Assembly (NCBI RefSeq): GCF_000759975.1
Contig: NZ_JNAM01000006.1
Location: 1 to 64,000, forward strand
Direction of reading: 5' to 3'
DNA from: Prochlorococcus marinus str. MIT 9302
GTDB lineage: Bacteria; Cyanobacteriota; Cyanobacteriia; PCC-6307; Cyanobiaceae
Length of the DNA stretch: 64,000 bases
In this document: in pieces, positions 19,423-28,296 of the stretch
Layout of the letters: each line of letters starts with the position of its first letter
Numbering within the stretch: position 1 is the stretch's first letter
Notes under the pieces: generated by a model
The model's input: the letters and a program-made list of their open reading frames with translations, nothing else
What the model was told of the DNA's origin: nothing
Databases searched by the model: none
Program-made: the position numbers and the translations under genes

Positions 19423-20421
19423 TTGAATAAAACCAAGAAGAAAAAAGATAAATGGATTAAGTTGATTTGTGGCGCGAGTAATGAAGATATTGTTGCTATC
19501 GAAGATTTATGTGCAATTTATACTGCTGCTGGTGTCGACTACATAGATGTTGCTGCTGAAGAATCTATAGTTCATGCAGCAAAAAAAGGAATCGAGTGGG
19601 CTAAAAAAATCTTTAAAAACTCCCCTGGATTAATGATAAGCATCAGTGATGGTAATGATATCCATTTTCGTAAAGCAAAATTTGATCCATTAAGATGTCC
19701 CCCTAATTGTTCAAGACCGTGCGAAAAAGTATGCCCCACCTTTGCCATTGATAATTCTGGGATCAAAGAGAGTAAATGTTATGGATGTGGAAGGTGTATA
19801 AATAGTTGTCCCCTAAATCTAATTAGTGAATATGAATATAATTTGTCAAAATATGATTTAGCGTCAACGCTCAAAAAAACAAAGCCTAATGCAGTAGAAA
19901 TTCATACCGAAATCAATCGCTTAGATTCTTTTACAAAAGTTGTAAATATCCTTAAAAGTTCTGAAATTAAATTGGATAAGATATCTATAAGTTGTGGATT
20001 AAATCAATCTTTCAAAAAATCACATGAGCCCGAAGATCTTTTGAAAGCTCTTTGGAAAAGATATGATATTCTCAAAGAACTTAATATTCCCCTTATTTGG
20101 CAGCTAGATGGAAGGCCAATGTCTGGTGATCTTGCTCCAACAACAAGTAGAGATACAGTCAAGTTATTTGAAAAAATCGGTTCAGATCTTCCTCCAGGAT
20201 TAATTCAATTAGCAGGAGGAACAAATGAAAAAACTCATGAATTTTTGAATTCAAACAATCTTCCAGACGGAATAGCATTTGGAAGTGCTGCAAGAAAAAT
20301 TATGCAGCCCCTTATTGAATTTGCACACAAGAATAATAAAAGACTCTATGAGTATCCTGAAAGAATGGCTCTAGCAATCAAAAAAGCTCAGAAATTTCTA
20401 GAGCCATGGAAATCGAGATAA
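19423..20421 (+). CDS. ldpA: iron-sulfur protein LdpA
   Basis: LdpA is known in Synechococcus elongatus as a redox-responsive factor that adjusts circadian period to light. The sequence has a ferredoxin-like cysteine cluster between about residues 88 and 130 (CPPNCSRPCEKVCP and CYGCGRCINSCP), enough for two 4Fe-4S centres. A C-terminal barrel-like region follows (PLIWQLDGRPMSGDL, QLAGGTNEKTHEF). 332 residues. Start is TTG five bases after ndhN; no ATG lies nearby in frame. Prochlorococcus has a reduced clock, so its role here may be mainly redox sensing (inference). Confidence 0.9.
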   Translation: MNKTKKKKDKWIKLICGASNEDIVAIEDLCAIYTAAGVDYIDVAAEESIVHAAKKGIEWAKKIFKNSPGLMISISDGNDIHFRKAKFDPLRCPPNCSRPCEKVCPTFAIDNSGIKESKCYGCGRCINSCPLNLISEYEYNLSKYDLASTLKKTKPNAVEIHTEINRLDSFTKVVNILKSSEIKLDKISISCGLNQSFKKSHEPEDLLKALWKRYDILKELNIPLIWQLDGRPMSGDLAPTTSRDTVKLFEKIGSDLPPGLIQLAGGTNEKTHEFLNSNNLPDGIAFGSAARKIMQPLIEFAHKNNKRLYEYPERMALAIKKAQKFLEPWKSR

Positions 20422-20481
20422 TTCAAATAATATTTTTATTTTTTAAAACCTTCGCCGTGTATATAAAAACTTTGTATTTTT

Positions 20482-20511
20482 TTGATAGAAAAAAATCTTT
20501 TGATGTATTAA
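20482..20511 (+). promoter_or_regulatory. putative tRNA-Gln promoter
   Basis: TTGATA (20482-20487) and TATTAA (20506-20511) with an 18-base spacer place a start about 7 bases before tRNA-Gln. Confidence 0.5.
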
Positions 20512-20524
20512 ACTAGAAGTTCAA

Positions 20525-20596
20525 TGGGCCGTCGCCAAGTGGTAAGGCATCGGGTTTTGGTCTCGACATTCCTAGGTTCGAATCCTAGCGGCCCAG
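20525..20596 (+). tRNA. tRNA-Gln(UUG)
   Basis: 72-nt cloverleaf: acceptor TGGGCCG/CGGCCCA, T-loop GGTTCGAATCC, anticodon TTG in the loop TTTTGGT, discriminator G. CCA is not encoded. Confidence 0.96.
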
Positions 20597-20609
20597 TTCT
20601 AATATTTAA

Positions 20610-21389
20610 GTGGTGTCTTCTCAAAAAATATTTCTATTAGATTTTGATGGAGTTATAGTCGATGGAATGCATGAATATTGGCATAGTTCTTTGCTAGCCT
20701 GTGAAAAATATTTAAATTCACCGTACATCTCTTGTGATCAAAAACTTTATAAAAGAGTACCAAATACTTTTAAAGAAATTAGGCCTTGGGTTAAATATGG
20801 TTGGGAAATGGTTCTAATTGTTCACGAAATTATTAAAAAAGAAAATCCAATAAAAAATCACAATAAAGATGATTTCATTAATAATTATCATCAAAATTGC
20901 CAGAGGATATTAAAAGATAATTCTTGGATTGCAGAAGATTTACAAAAAATACTAGATAAGTCTCGCGAGTACCAAATTGATAAAGATTTTAAAGCGTGGG
21001 TGAATTTACACAATCCATTTTTTGAAGTTATAAATTTCTTGAAAGAATTAAGGAAGAGAGAAATAAAAACGGGAATAATAACAACAAAAGGAAGAGTATT
21101 TGCAGAAAAGATACTTAAACAATTAAATATTTTTCCAGATTTTATTTTTGGATATGAATCCGGAACAAAAATCAAAATAGCTGAAAAACTTACAAAAACA
21201 CATAAAATACTAGGTTTTATAGAAGATAGAAAAAAAACTCTAATTGATATAAAAAACAATTCAGGAACTTCTCATATTCCATGCTTCCTAGCTGATTGGG
21301 GATATTTAAAAGAGTCAGATAGATATAACTTAAGTAATGAAATCATAATAATAAAATTAGATAATCTTGAGGAATTAGTTGCAATTTAA
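20610..21389 (+). CDS. HAD-superfamily hydrolase
   Basis: The N-terminal LLDFDGVIVDG carries the nucleophile Asp (motif I, residue 11). KTGIITTKGR supplies motif II (Thr) and a following Lys, and LGFIEDRKKTLIDIK fits the acidic motif III/IV. A helical cap lies between motifs I and II. 259 residues; the substrate cannot be predicted, and phosphatase activity is likely. Start is GTG at 20610, with a second GTG next to it; the gene begins 13 bases after tRNA-Gln, so it may share its promoter. Confidence 0.8.
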   Translation: MVSSQKIFLLDFDGVIVDGMHEYWHSSLLACEKYLNSPYISCDQKLYKRVPNTFKEIRPWVKYGWEMVLIVHEIIKKENPIKNHNKDDFINNYHQNCQRILKDNSWIAEDLQKILDKSREYQIDKDFKAWVNLHNPFFEVINFLKELRKREIKTGIITTKGRVFAEKILKQLNIFPDFIFGYESGTKIKIAEKLTKTHKILGFIEDRKKTLIDIKNNSGTSHIPCFLADWGYLKESDRYNLSNEIIIIKLDNLEELVAI

Positions 21390-21403
21390 AGATAATCAGC
21401 TAG

Positions 21404-21422
21404 AGTACAGATGTACTATAGT
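21404..21422 (+). promoter_or_regulatory. LexA (SOS) box and -10 element of recA
   Basis: AGTACAGATGTACT at 21404-21417 fits the cyanobacterial LexA consensus RGTACNNNDGTWCB with a perfect AGTAC/GTACT dyad. A TATAGT -10-like hexamer begins on its last base (21417-21422), so bound LexA would cover the promoter. About 80 bases of leader would precede the recA ATG. Confidence 0.8.
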
Positions 21423-21501
21423 TTGTATTTATGAAGTTTGGTTTAAATAAAAAATTCCAAATTTAGAATAATTACAAGAACTTTAACCGATAAATCAAAC
21501 A

Positions 21502-22599
21502 ATGAGTCTTGAAGAAAAGAAAAAAACTGAATCAAAAGAGAAAGACAAGGCATTAAGTCTCGTCTTAGGTCAAATAGAAAGAAATTTTGGACGAGGGTCA
21601 ATAATGAGACTTGGTGACGCCTCAAGAATGAAAGTAGAAACAATATCTACTGGAGCACTCACCTTAGATTTAGCATTAGGAGGAGGCTATCCAAAAGGAA
21701 GAGTAGTAGAAGTTTACGGACCAGAAAGTTCAGGAAAAACTACATTAACGCTTCACGCGATTGCGGAAGTCCAAAAAAATGGAGGAGTAGCTGCATTTGT
21801 TGATGCTGAGCATGCACTCGATCCAGTGTATGCAGCCTCTTTAGGCGTTGATGTTGAAAATTTGTTAGTTTCACAACCGGATACTGGTGAAATGGCTCTA
21901 GAAATAGTTGACCAACTCATAAGATCGAGTGCAGTAGATCTTGTTGTTGTTGACTCGGTAGCAGCACTCACTCCAAGAGCCGAGATAGAAGGAGAGATGG
22001 GAGATCACGTAATTGGAAGCCAAGCAAGGCTAATGAGTCAAGCAATGAGAAAAATAACAGGAAATATTGGAAAATCTGGATGTACGGTAATATTCCTGAA
22101 TCAATTACGCCTAAAGATTGGCGTCACGTACGGCAATCCAGAAACAACCACAGGAGGAAATGCATTAAAATTTTATGCCTCAGTGAGACTTGATATCAGA
22201 AGAATTCAAACTCTTAAAAGAGGTACTGAAGAATACGGCATAAGAGCAAAAGTAAAAGTAGCAAAAAACAAAGTTGCACCACCATTTAGAATTGCAGAGT
22301 TTGATATTCTCTTCGGAAAAGGTATTAGTACAACAGGATGTTTATTAGATTTAGCAGAAGAAACTAATATCATAATAAGGAGAGGCGCTTGGTATAGTTA
22401 TGAAGGAGAAAATATTGGACAAGGAAGAGATAATACAATTATTTGGCTTGATCAAAACTTAGAAATTAGGAATAAAGTAGAATCCATTGTTAAAGAGAAA
22501 TTAACAGAAGGTACTGAAGTCAGTTCTAATTCAATGAAAGCATTAAATAGCAATCCTGCTAATACAATCGCTGTTAATGATATAAAAACAGTAGCTTAG
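21502..22599 (+). CDS. recA: recombinase RecA
   Basis: Strand-exchange ATPase that also activates LexA self-cleavage. Walker A is GPESSGKTT (residues 73-81), Walker B is [12 protein letters not shown], and the RecA signature [20 protein letters not shown] is intact with a Leu-Lys variation after LR. 365 residues with a short acidic-poor tail. It has its own SOS box, which indicates damage induction. Convergent with a DUF2839 gene two bases away. Confidence 0.98.
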   Translation: MSLEEKKKTESKEKDKALSLVLGQIERNFGRGSIMRLGDASRMKVETISTGALTLDLALGGGYPKGRVVEVYGPESSGKTTLTLHAIAEVQKNGGVAAFVDAEHALDPVYAASLGVDVENLLVSQPDTGEMALEIVDQLIRSSAVDLVVVDSVAALTPRAEIEGEMGDHVIGSQARLMSQAMRKITGNIGKSGCTVIFLNQLRLKIGVTYGNPETTTGGNALKFYASVRLDIRRIQTLKRGTEEYGIRAKVKVAKNKVAPPFRIAEFDILFGKGISTTGCLLDLAEETNIIIRRGAWYSYEGENIGQGRDNTIIWLDQNLEIRNKVESIVKEKLTEGTEVSSNSMKALNSNPANTIAVNDIKTVA

Positions 22600-22601
22600 A
22601 T

Positions 22602-22847
22602 TTATAAAGAATCAGACAAAGTCCACCACCCAGCAGCAGGGCCTACAAATCTCACTACAACCCATAAGATTACTAACCCTCCGATTCCAAACCAACTGGC
22701 CTTAATACTTAATTTAATTAGTTTATCTCTTTGATTGATGGTAAAGGGGATCCATTCAAATAATCTTGGAGACTGATCATATTTAGTCTTAGTATTGCTT
22801 TTTTTTGGAGGCAAACCAAATGTTTTTCGTCTTTTTGCTTCTCCCAT
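22602..22847 (-). CDS. DUF2839 family membrane protein
   Basis: 81 residues starting MGEAKRRKTFGLPPKK, the conserved opening of DUF2839, a cyanobacterial family of unknown function. One C-terminal membrane helix (about residues 52-70, SWFGIGGLVILWVVVRFVG). It follows the DinG-like gene on the same strand by 29 bases. Confidence 0.8.
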   Translation of the reverse strand: MGEAKRRKTFGLPPKKSNTKTKYDQSPRLFEWIPFTINQRDKLIKLSIKASWFGIGGLVILWVVVRFVGPAAGWWTLSDSL

Positions 22848-22876
22848 ATTTCTTTCGTTGTTTATAAAATCATAAC

Positions 22877-24325
22877 CTAATCAAAAGGTAACATATAATT
22901 AATTTGTTTTGATGGTTGAATGTTTTGCAAAAGTAATCTTCCCCAGTTTCTTTTATTCGCTCTTCCATCTAAAATTATTAACTTACCTGAATTTCTTCTT
23001 AAAGGAGAAATAGATCTTTCAAGTTTTATTCTGGCTTGAGGAAGAAGGAAGTCTCTAAACCAATCTTGAGAAAGCTTTTTTTTATGAGAGACTGTAATTG
23101 CGTTAATAGGTTCTGACATATTCGGAATCGGAAGTAAAGGTATAATAATTTGTTCTGGAATTTGTATTAAATAAGAATTCATAATCCACCAATCATAACT
23201 AGAACAAAGAATTTCATTATTATGAATTGGAATTGTCTCTAGCACCACCCTCTTTCCATACATCGAGGCTAATTCTGTAGCAAGGTTAGTTTTCAAATCA
23301 ATATCGTCAGACAAAACTAAAGTTAAACCCTTTCTAAAAAGTATTAACTTTTTGCATTTATCCAATATTGAATTGGTAAAAAGAGGATTATTAGGAAGGA
23401 ACTGTTTAGAGGGTATATATAATGAGATCTTTTTCTCTTCAAAATTACTTTTAAAATTAATGACCAAGTCAATATCTAAACTGTGCCTTTTAAGATAAAT
23501 TTGAAAAAAATTATCTTTTCTCAAAGCTGATAAAAAAAGAAATTTATTATTTGAAAAAAATTCCTTAATTTGAGAAAGTTCATCTATTGGCTGCAAATAC
23601 AAATTCCAATCTAAATTTTTATCATTTAATTTTACCCAGCATGCCCAACCTTGAGATAATGCTTTGTAAACGCTTAAAAATTTATCAGAAAAGAAAGAAT
23701 TTTCATGAAAAAAGTTTACAAAAAAACTAATTTCTTTTTCATCTAAATTGATATAACTATTGCCTAAGACCTTTCTCACAAAGAACTTTTTCTTCAAAGA
23801 ATCATATACTTTGATGAATTTTTGATTGATTAATTCAAATTCTTTAAAATTTCTTGTCCAGTCCTTTTTAAGTAAAGAAATTCTAAAATGATTTTTTAAA
23901 TCCTGTTTTATATCCTCAATTCCAGAATAAACTATTCGATGATTTCTAAGATTAAGAAAATTCGGATTTTTAAGTAAATCTTTAATTGTTATCAAGCGAA
24001 CATGATGATTTGCAAAAATTAGTTGATCATTTTTAAAAATAAAATTTAAACCTAGATTTTTCAATGAATCAATCTGAAATTTTCTTATAAATTGAATTTG
24101 TTCTTCAAATAAAATAAAAGTTGAATCTTCTTCCTTTAAAGATAGAGAAATCAAAATTGGAGGGAGCCAATCATGGCTAGAGAAAATCTCTGAATTGATT
24201 AGATATGTAGAATCATTCTCAATACACTTAGCAATTATCCTCCCAAAAGAATATATGTGTTCCCAATGAATACTTTGATCTCTCAAAAACTTTTTCAAAT
24301 ATTGATGACTTAAAATTTCAAGCAT
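22877..24325 (-). CDS. degenerate DinG-like helicase homologue
   Basis: Cyanobacteria carry a DinG/XPD-related family in this size range, and the C-terminus here keeps the outline of the last helicase motifs: LPQARIKLERSISPLRRNSG followed by KLIILDGRANKRNWGR, comparable with DinG motif VI and its D-x-R neighbour. No Walker A (GKT/GKS) is present, no DEAH box, and no iron-sulfur cysteine cluster. 482 residues, rich in Phe, Leu and Lys, and faster-evolving in appearance than its neighbours. I expect it to have lost ATPase activity, perhaps keeping a structural or DNA-binding role. The family call is tentative. Confidence 0.55.
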   Translation of the reverse strand: MLEILSHQYLKKFLRDQSIHWEHIYSFGRIIAKCIENDSTYLINSEIFSSHDWLPPILISLSLKEEDSTFILFEEQIQFIRKFQIDSLKNLGLNFIFKNDQLIFANHHVRLITIKDLLKNPNFLNLRNHRIVYSGIEDIKQDLKNHFRISLLKKDWTRNFKEFELINQKFIKVYDSLKKKFFVRKVLGNSYINLDEKEISFFVNFFHENSFFSDKFLSVYKALSQGWACWVKLNDKNLDWNLYLQPIDELSQIKEFFSNNKFLFLSALRKDNFFQIYLKRHSLDIDLVINFKSNFEEKKISLYIPSKQFLPNNPLFTNSILDKCKKLILFRKGLTLVLSDDIDLKTNLATELASMYGKRVVLETIPIHNNEILCSSYDWWIMNSYLIQIPEQIIIPLLPIPNMSEPINAITVSHKKKLSQDWFRDFLLPQARIKLERSISPLRRNSGKLIILDGRANKRNWGRLLLQNIQPSKQINYMLPFD

Positions 24326-24421
24326 TTATAATTAATTTAGTTTCAAATACATACAAAAATTTATGAACCTAATATACAAAAAATTGGTATGAATATAAGA
24401 AAGTCTTGAATTAATCAATCT

Positions 24422-25261
24422 ATGAAAATTGGAATAGTAGGATTAGGTTTAATTGGTGGTTCTTTAGGATTAAAACTCCAAAGTCTAAACCATACAATTT
24501 ATGGAATAGCAAATAATGAATTTAATGAGAAAAAAGCAAAGGGAAAAAAGCTTGCAAATTTTGTTAGCTGTGATTTGAGCTTACTAAAAAAATGTGAGCT
24601 CATAATTTTGGCTTTGCCTATTAAAGATTTGATCAGTCCATCTCAACGATTAGTAGCATCAATACCTCAAGAAACAATAGTAACTGATGTAGGTTCTGTG
24701 AAAGAACCAATTGTAAATGCATGGGAAAATTTACATCCTCTATTTATTGGATCACATCCAATGGCAGGAACAGAAAAAAAAGGAGTTGATTCAGGTTTTG
24801 AAAGTCTTTTTGAAAATGCAAAATGGATTATTACCCCCACACAAAATAGTGATTTAAATGCAGTCAGAACTATTTCCGAGCTAATAAAATCAATGGATTG
24901 TGAAATCTGTCAGGCTTCGCCAAAAGAGCATGATGAAGCAGTATCTCTGATTTCTCATTTGCCTATATTTTTAGCTTCTACCCTAATTGAAACTGTAGAT
25001 ACAAAAAATAATCAATCTTTATTAGATCTCACACAAAAGCTAGCAGCTACAGGATTTGCTGACACTTCGAGAGTTGGCAGCGGCAATGAAAAACTAGGCT
25101 TAGATTTAGCTATTAATAATCAGATTAATGTTTTAAATGCCATTAATAATTTTAAAAAGAAGCTTAATACATTGGAATCTCTTATAAAAGAAAAAAATTG
25201 GGAGTTACTTTCTAAGAAACTTGCGGAAGCAAAAGAAATCAGAGAAAAATTTATAAATTAA
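24422..25261 (+). CDS. tyrA: arogenate/prephenate dehydrogenase
   Basis: Last NAD(P)-dependent step toward tyrosine; cyanobacterial enzymes generally use arogenate. The Rossmann motif GLGLIGGSLG is at residues 7-16, VTDVGSVKEP and GSHPMAGTEKKG mark the active site, and SPKEHDEAVSLISHLP is the C-terminal domain signature. 279 residues. Its 3' end overlaps the 3' end of the CrtD-like gene by 11 bases. Confidence 0.95.
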   Translation: MKIGIVGLGLIGGSLGLKLQSLNHTIYGIANNEFNEKKAKGKKLANFVSCDLSLLKKCELIILALPIKDLISPSQRLVASIPQETIVTDVGSVKEPIVNAWENLHPLFIGSHPMAGTEKKGVDSGFESLFENAKWIITPTQNSDLNAVRTISELIKSMDCEICQASPKEHDEAVSLISHLPIFLASTLIETVDTKNNQSLLDLTQKLAATGFADTSRVGSGNEKLGLDLAINNQINVLNAINNFKKKLNTLESLIKEKNWELLSKKLAEAKEIREKFIN

Positions 25262-26756
25262 AATTTTCTATGCCTTTAGAAGCTAAAATTTGCCTTGAGA
25301 CCATTAATGCCGACTGGCTAACACCTGCAGTTCCCTCCCCTGGATAAATTGAGTCTCCACATAACCATAAACCTTCAAAAGGCGTCCTACTGGGCAATCC
25401 AAATAAACCAAAAATATCTGGATTTTGACCAAGTCCGCCTACTATTCCATTAGGTCTATTTGTCCATTTTTGAAATCCCAACGGAGTTGCTAATTCCTTA
25501 TGTAGCCAATTTTCAGGATGAATATCAAATTGTCTTTCCAATTCAAGCGATATTTTTTTTATAAAATCCTTTTTCTTCTTTAAGTAAATTTTTTTATCTA
25601 GCTCAAACCAATCTTTTGTCTTAGTAAAAATACTCGCTATTAAAGTAACTTCACCTTTTGGTGCTCTTCCATCACCATCATCACTAATTGACACAAATAA
25701 AGAACCAAATTCATTCGAAACAAATTGATAATGATTGGAGGAAGTGTTTTTAATATGTTCTTTTTTTAATGCTGAGTAAAAAACTAAAGCCCCACTTGGA
25801 TCAGGCAAATTATTAAGTCGATTTTTATAACTTTGTTTTCTTTTTAAAGGATCTTTCAAATGCCTGAGCAGAGATTGAGGAGGCGCGGTATAAATCAAAT
25901 CTTTTGCTTGGTAAATAAAAGTATTTCTTTTTGAATTAGCAGATACGTTCCAACACATATTTACGTCATCAAAATTTATAGAATTAACTCTTTGCCCAAA
26001 AATTATTTTAACTCCAGTTTTACTCAATGAACTTTCTAATGCTTCGCTTAAAGACTGCATTGATTTTTTAAGATGCCACAGACCATGTGGCTCTTGACAC
26101 ATCTGAAGAACAGTAGATCCATATAATGCTGCAGTATTATAAACGTCCTCTTGAGAGTAAAGTTTTAGTTGAAGATTTAAGAATTTTATCAAGCGCTCAT
26201 TCTTGGATAATCCGCAAATCCGCAATAAATCAAAAATAGTAGATTTAAGTAAGATACCTGTGACAAGATTTGACGGTACTAGTGCTTTAAGAAGTTGAGA
26301 AAAATCCCAAAAATTACTTATTGGTAATACAGGATTATTATTAGCAAATATCCAATTACTTTGATGTATGAGGGTACAAAGTTTCCAAAATCTGCGACTC
26401 CCAGGAAACTGCATTTCTTGTTCAGCAATCCATTTACTTTTTTCATACCAAATAGGGATGGGCTTACCACCATCATTTAAATCAACAATGCAAGCAGGGT
26501 CTAAAATTATGGCTTCGGGAGATGGAATATCTAAAAAATCAAAAATTCTAGAATGTATTCCTCCTTTCTCTAAACCTGCAACCTGAGTTGCACCAACATC
26601 AAAAATATAATTCTTTCTTTTAAAAGTACCTGCACATCCTCCTGATTGAGTATGGGATTCGATTAAAGTTACTGATAAACCTTGTTTTGATAAAATTGCT
26701 GCAGAAGTTAGTCCTGCTATACCAGCGCCAACAACAACAATTTCGGACTTTCTCAT
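25251..26756 (-). CDS. crtD: CrtD/CrtISO-like FAD-dependent carotenoid oxidoreductase
   Basis: FAD-binding motif VVVGAGIAGLTSAAIL at residues 7-22, the SGGCAGTFKRKNYIFDVGAT block of the phytoene-desaturase family, and the C-terminal LWLCGDSIYPGEGTAGVSQS second FAD motif. 501 residues. It is closest in pattern to the picocyanobacterial proteins labelled CrtD (C-3',4' desaturase), although Prochlorococcus does not make myxoxanthophyll, so the true substrate may differ. CrtH-type carotene isomerase is the main alternative. The start lies five bases from the divergent fructosamine-kinase-family gene. Confidence 0.75.
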   Translation of the reverse strand: MRKSEIVVVGAGIAGLTSAAILSKQGLSVTLIESHTQSGGCAGTFKRKNYIFDVGATQVAGLEKGGIHSRIFDFLDIPSPEAIILDPACIVDLNDGGKPIPIWYEKSKWIAEQEMQFPGSRRFWKLCTLIHQSNWIFANNNPVLPISNFWDFSQLLKALVPSNLVTGILLKSTIFDLLRICGLSKNERLIKFLNLQLKLYSQEDVYNTAALYGSTVLQMCQEPHGLWHLKKSMQSLSEALESSLSKTGVKIIFGQRVNSINFDDVNMCWNVSANSKRNTFIYQAKDLIYTAPPQSLLRHLKDPLKRKQSYKNRLNNLPDPSGALVFYSALKKEHIKNTSSNHYQFVSNEFGSLFVSISDDGDGRAPKGEVTLIASIFTKTKDWFELDKKIYLKKKKDFIKKISLELERQFDIHPENWLHKELATPLGFQKWTNRPNGIVGGLGQNPDIFGLFGLPSRTPFEGLWLCGDSIYPGEGTAGVSQSALMVSRQILASKGIENFNL

Positions 26757-26761
26757 TGAAA

Positions 26762-27640
26762 ATGCAAAAATTATCCCCTATTGAAGTTAACGAAATTTGT
26801 ACTGAATTAGGTGAAACCTATCCAAAAAGTATTGAACCAGTACATGGGGGTGATATACATAGTGCCTGGAAAATAGAATTCTCAAACAAAAAATTATTCC
26901 TTAAAAGAAATGATAGAACCAAAAAATTTCTTGAATTTGAAAAATATTGTCTTGAGAATTTGAGCAAGTATATTAATCAAGAAAACTTAGTTGTTCCTAA
27001 AGTTATTGCATATAAAAATATAAAAAATATAGAAATTCTTTTAATTGAATGGATAGATATGAAAAACTTTGACCAAAAAAAGCTTGGCAAAGGTTTAGGA
27101 GAAATGCACTTAAATTCAACTGAATCCAATCCAAAAATATTTGGTTATCCAATTGAGGGTTTTATCGGAATAAGTGATCAGAAGAAGGGCTGGGAAGATA
27201 ATTGGATAGATTGTTTTTTAAACTTACGAATAATACCTCAATTATCAATACTTAAATCAAATGTTCTAGACGAAGAAACTATAAATAAAGTTAAAGAAAA
27301 AATTAAATCAGAATTACTTATTCATCAACCAAAAAATACACTCGTGCATGGAGATTTATGGTCAGGAAATGTAGGAGTAGACAAAAGTCGTAAGGGAGTT
27401 ATATTTGACCCTGCATCTTGGTGGGCAGATAATGAGGTGGATATAGCTATGACAAGATTGTTTGGAGGTTTCAGTAAAGAATTTTATGAAGAGTATCATA
27501 AAATTTTTCCTTTAAAAGAGGGATTCGAAAAGAGAATTACTATATATAATTTTTATCACATAATAAATCATGCCAATATATTTGGCGGATCATATTTCAA
27601 TCAAGTCAAAGACTACGCAAAAGAGATAGTAAATTTTTAA
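26762..27640 (+). CDS. fructosamine kinase family protein
   Basis: Members phosphorylate ketosamines and ribulosamines on glycated proteins or free amines, a deglycation repair activity. The kinase fold shows VHGGDIHSAWKIEF near the N-terminus, the catalytic-loop analogue LVHGDLWSGNVGV and the metal-binding FDPASWWADNEVDIAM. I start at ATG 26762 (292 aa), where the family N-terminus begins. The frame is open to an ATG at 26687, but those 25 residues are antisense to the other gene. Confidence 0.85.
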   Translation: MQKLSPIEVNEICTELGETYPKSIEPVHGGDIHSAWKIEFSNKKLFLKRNDRTKKFLEFEKYCLENLSKYINQENLVVPKVIAYKNIKNIEILLIEWIDMKNFDQKKLGKGLGEMHLNSTESNPKIFGYPIEGFIGISDQKKGWEDNWIDCFLNLRIIPQLSILKSNVLDEETINKVKEKIKSELLIHQPKNTLVHGDLWSGNVGVDKSRKGVIFDPASWWADNEVDIAMTRLFGGFSKEFYEEYHKIFPLKEGFEKRITIYNFYHIINHANIFGGSYFNQVKDYAKEIVNF

Positions 27641-27651
27641 TTTTTACTATC
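27625..27651. terminator. inverted repeat between convergent stop codons
   Basis: GATAGTAAA (27625-27633) and TTTACTATC (27643-27651) form a perfect 9-bp stem whose 9-base T/A loop holds the boundary of both genes. It is symmetrical and could end transcription in both directions, but there is no clean U-tract after the stem. Confidence 0.4.
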
Positions 27652-28012
27652 CTAAGTATGTCTTTTTAAGATTTTGTACTTTATCTAAAACAGCTTCACG
27701 AGTTTCACTAGTACGAAGATTCTGCCAGCTCCATTGACCAACAACAATTACACCCAGTAGTTCTAGTAAACCTGGGAGAATCGGGAAAAAATTAATCGTG
27801 TCAATAATAACTTTAATTATTATCTGAGCTATTACGACAACAGCAATTATGCCTGCCGCTTTGCCATACTTCCCCATTTGAGTCCAATCAACCTTACCAA
27901 GGGTTTCATTGACTTTCCCCATGACATCAGAGTACTTGTCTGAAAAGCTTTTAGTTTCTGAGCTTGTAGCGGAGCCGGAGTCTTGATTTGACTCTGGTGT
28001 ATTATCACTCAT
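27647..28012 (-). CDS. CAAD-domain membrane protein
   Basis: CAAD is a cyanobacterial domain with two membrane helices, found stand-alone in thylakoids and fused to some aminoacyl-tRNA synthetases. After an acidic, Ser-rich N-terminus, the pattern VDWTQMGKYGKAAGIIAVVV and two hydrophobic segments (VIAQIIIKVIIDTI and ILPGLLELLGVIVVGQW) are visible, ending in a charged helix. I choose the ATG at 28012 (121 aa), which gives the usual MSDNTPE-type start; an ATG at 28045 would add 11 residues. Confidence 0.8.
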   Translation of the reverse strand: MSDNTPESNQDSGSATSSETKSFSDKYSDVMGKVNETLGKVDWTQMGKYGKAAGIIAVVVIAQIIIKVIIDTINFFPILPGLLELLGVIVVGQWSWQNLRTSETREAVLDKVQNLKKTYLG

Positions 28013-28296
28013 GAAATCAGTAATCTCAATATATTGACCAGACAATAACGGAAAAAACTTCTATGTGCTACCTTTTTTTCATGTGTAATTCCGAACCGAC
28101 ACATTTTGTATTTTTTTGATGAACCAACATATTTAAATATTGACGATTTTTTGAAAAAATTTTATTTATAAATAATTTTCAGTATTATTTTGTTCTAACA
28201 AAACCTTAATAAATCTCATAAATATCAAACCTTTAAAAGGTTAAATTTTTTATTTTAATTATCATATCTTCATAAGATTATTTTGCGAAATTAAAA

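Noticed and set aside
26687-26761. 25-residue N-terminal extension of the fructosamine-kinase-family protein
   Set aside because: It is fully antisense to the CrtD-like gene; the family N-terminus begins at the ATG at 26762.
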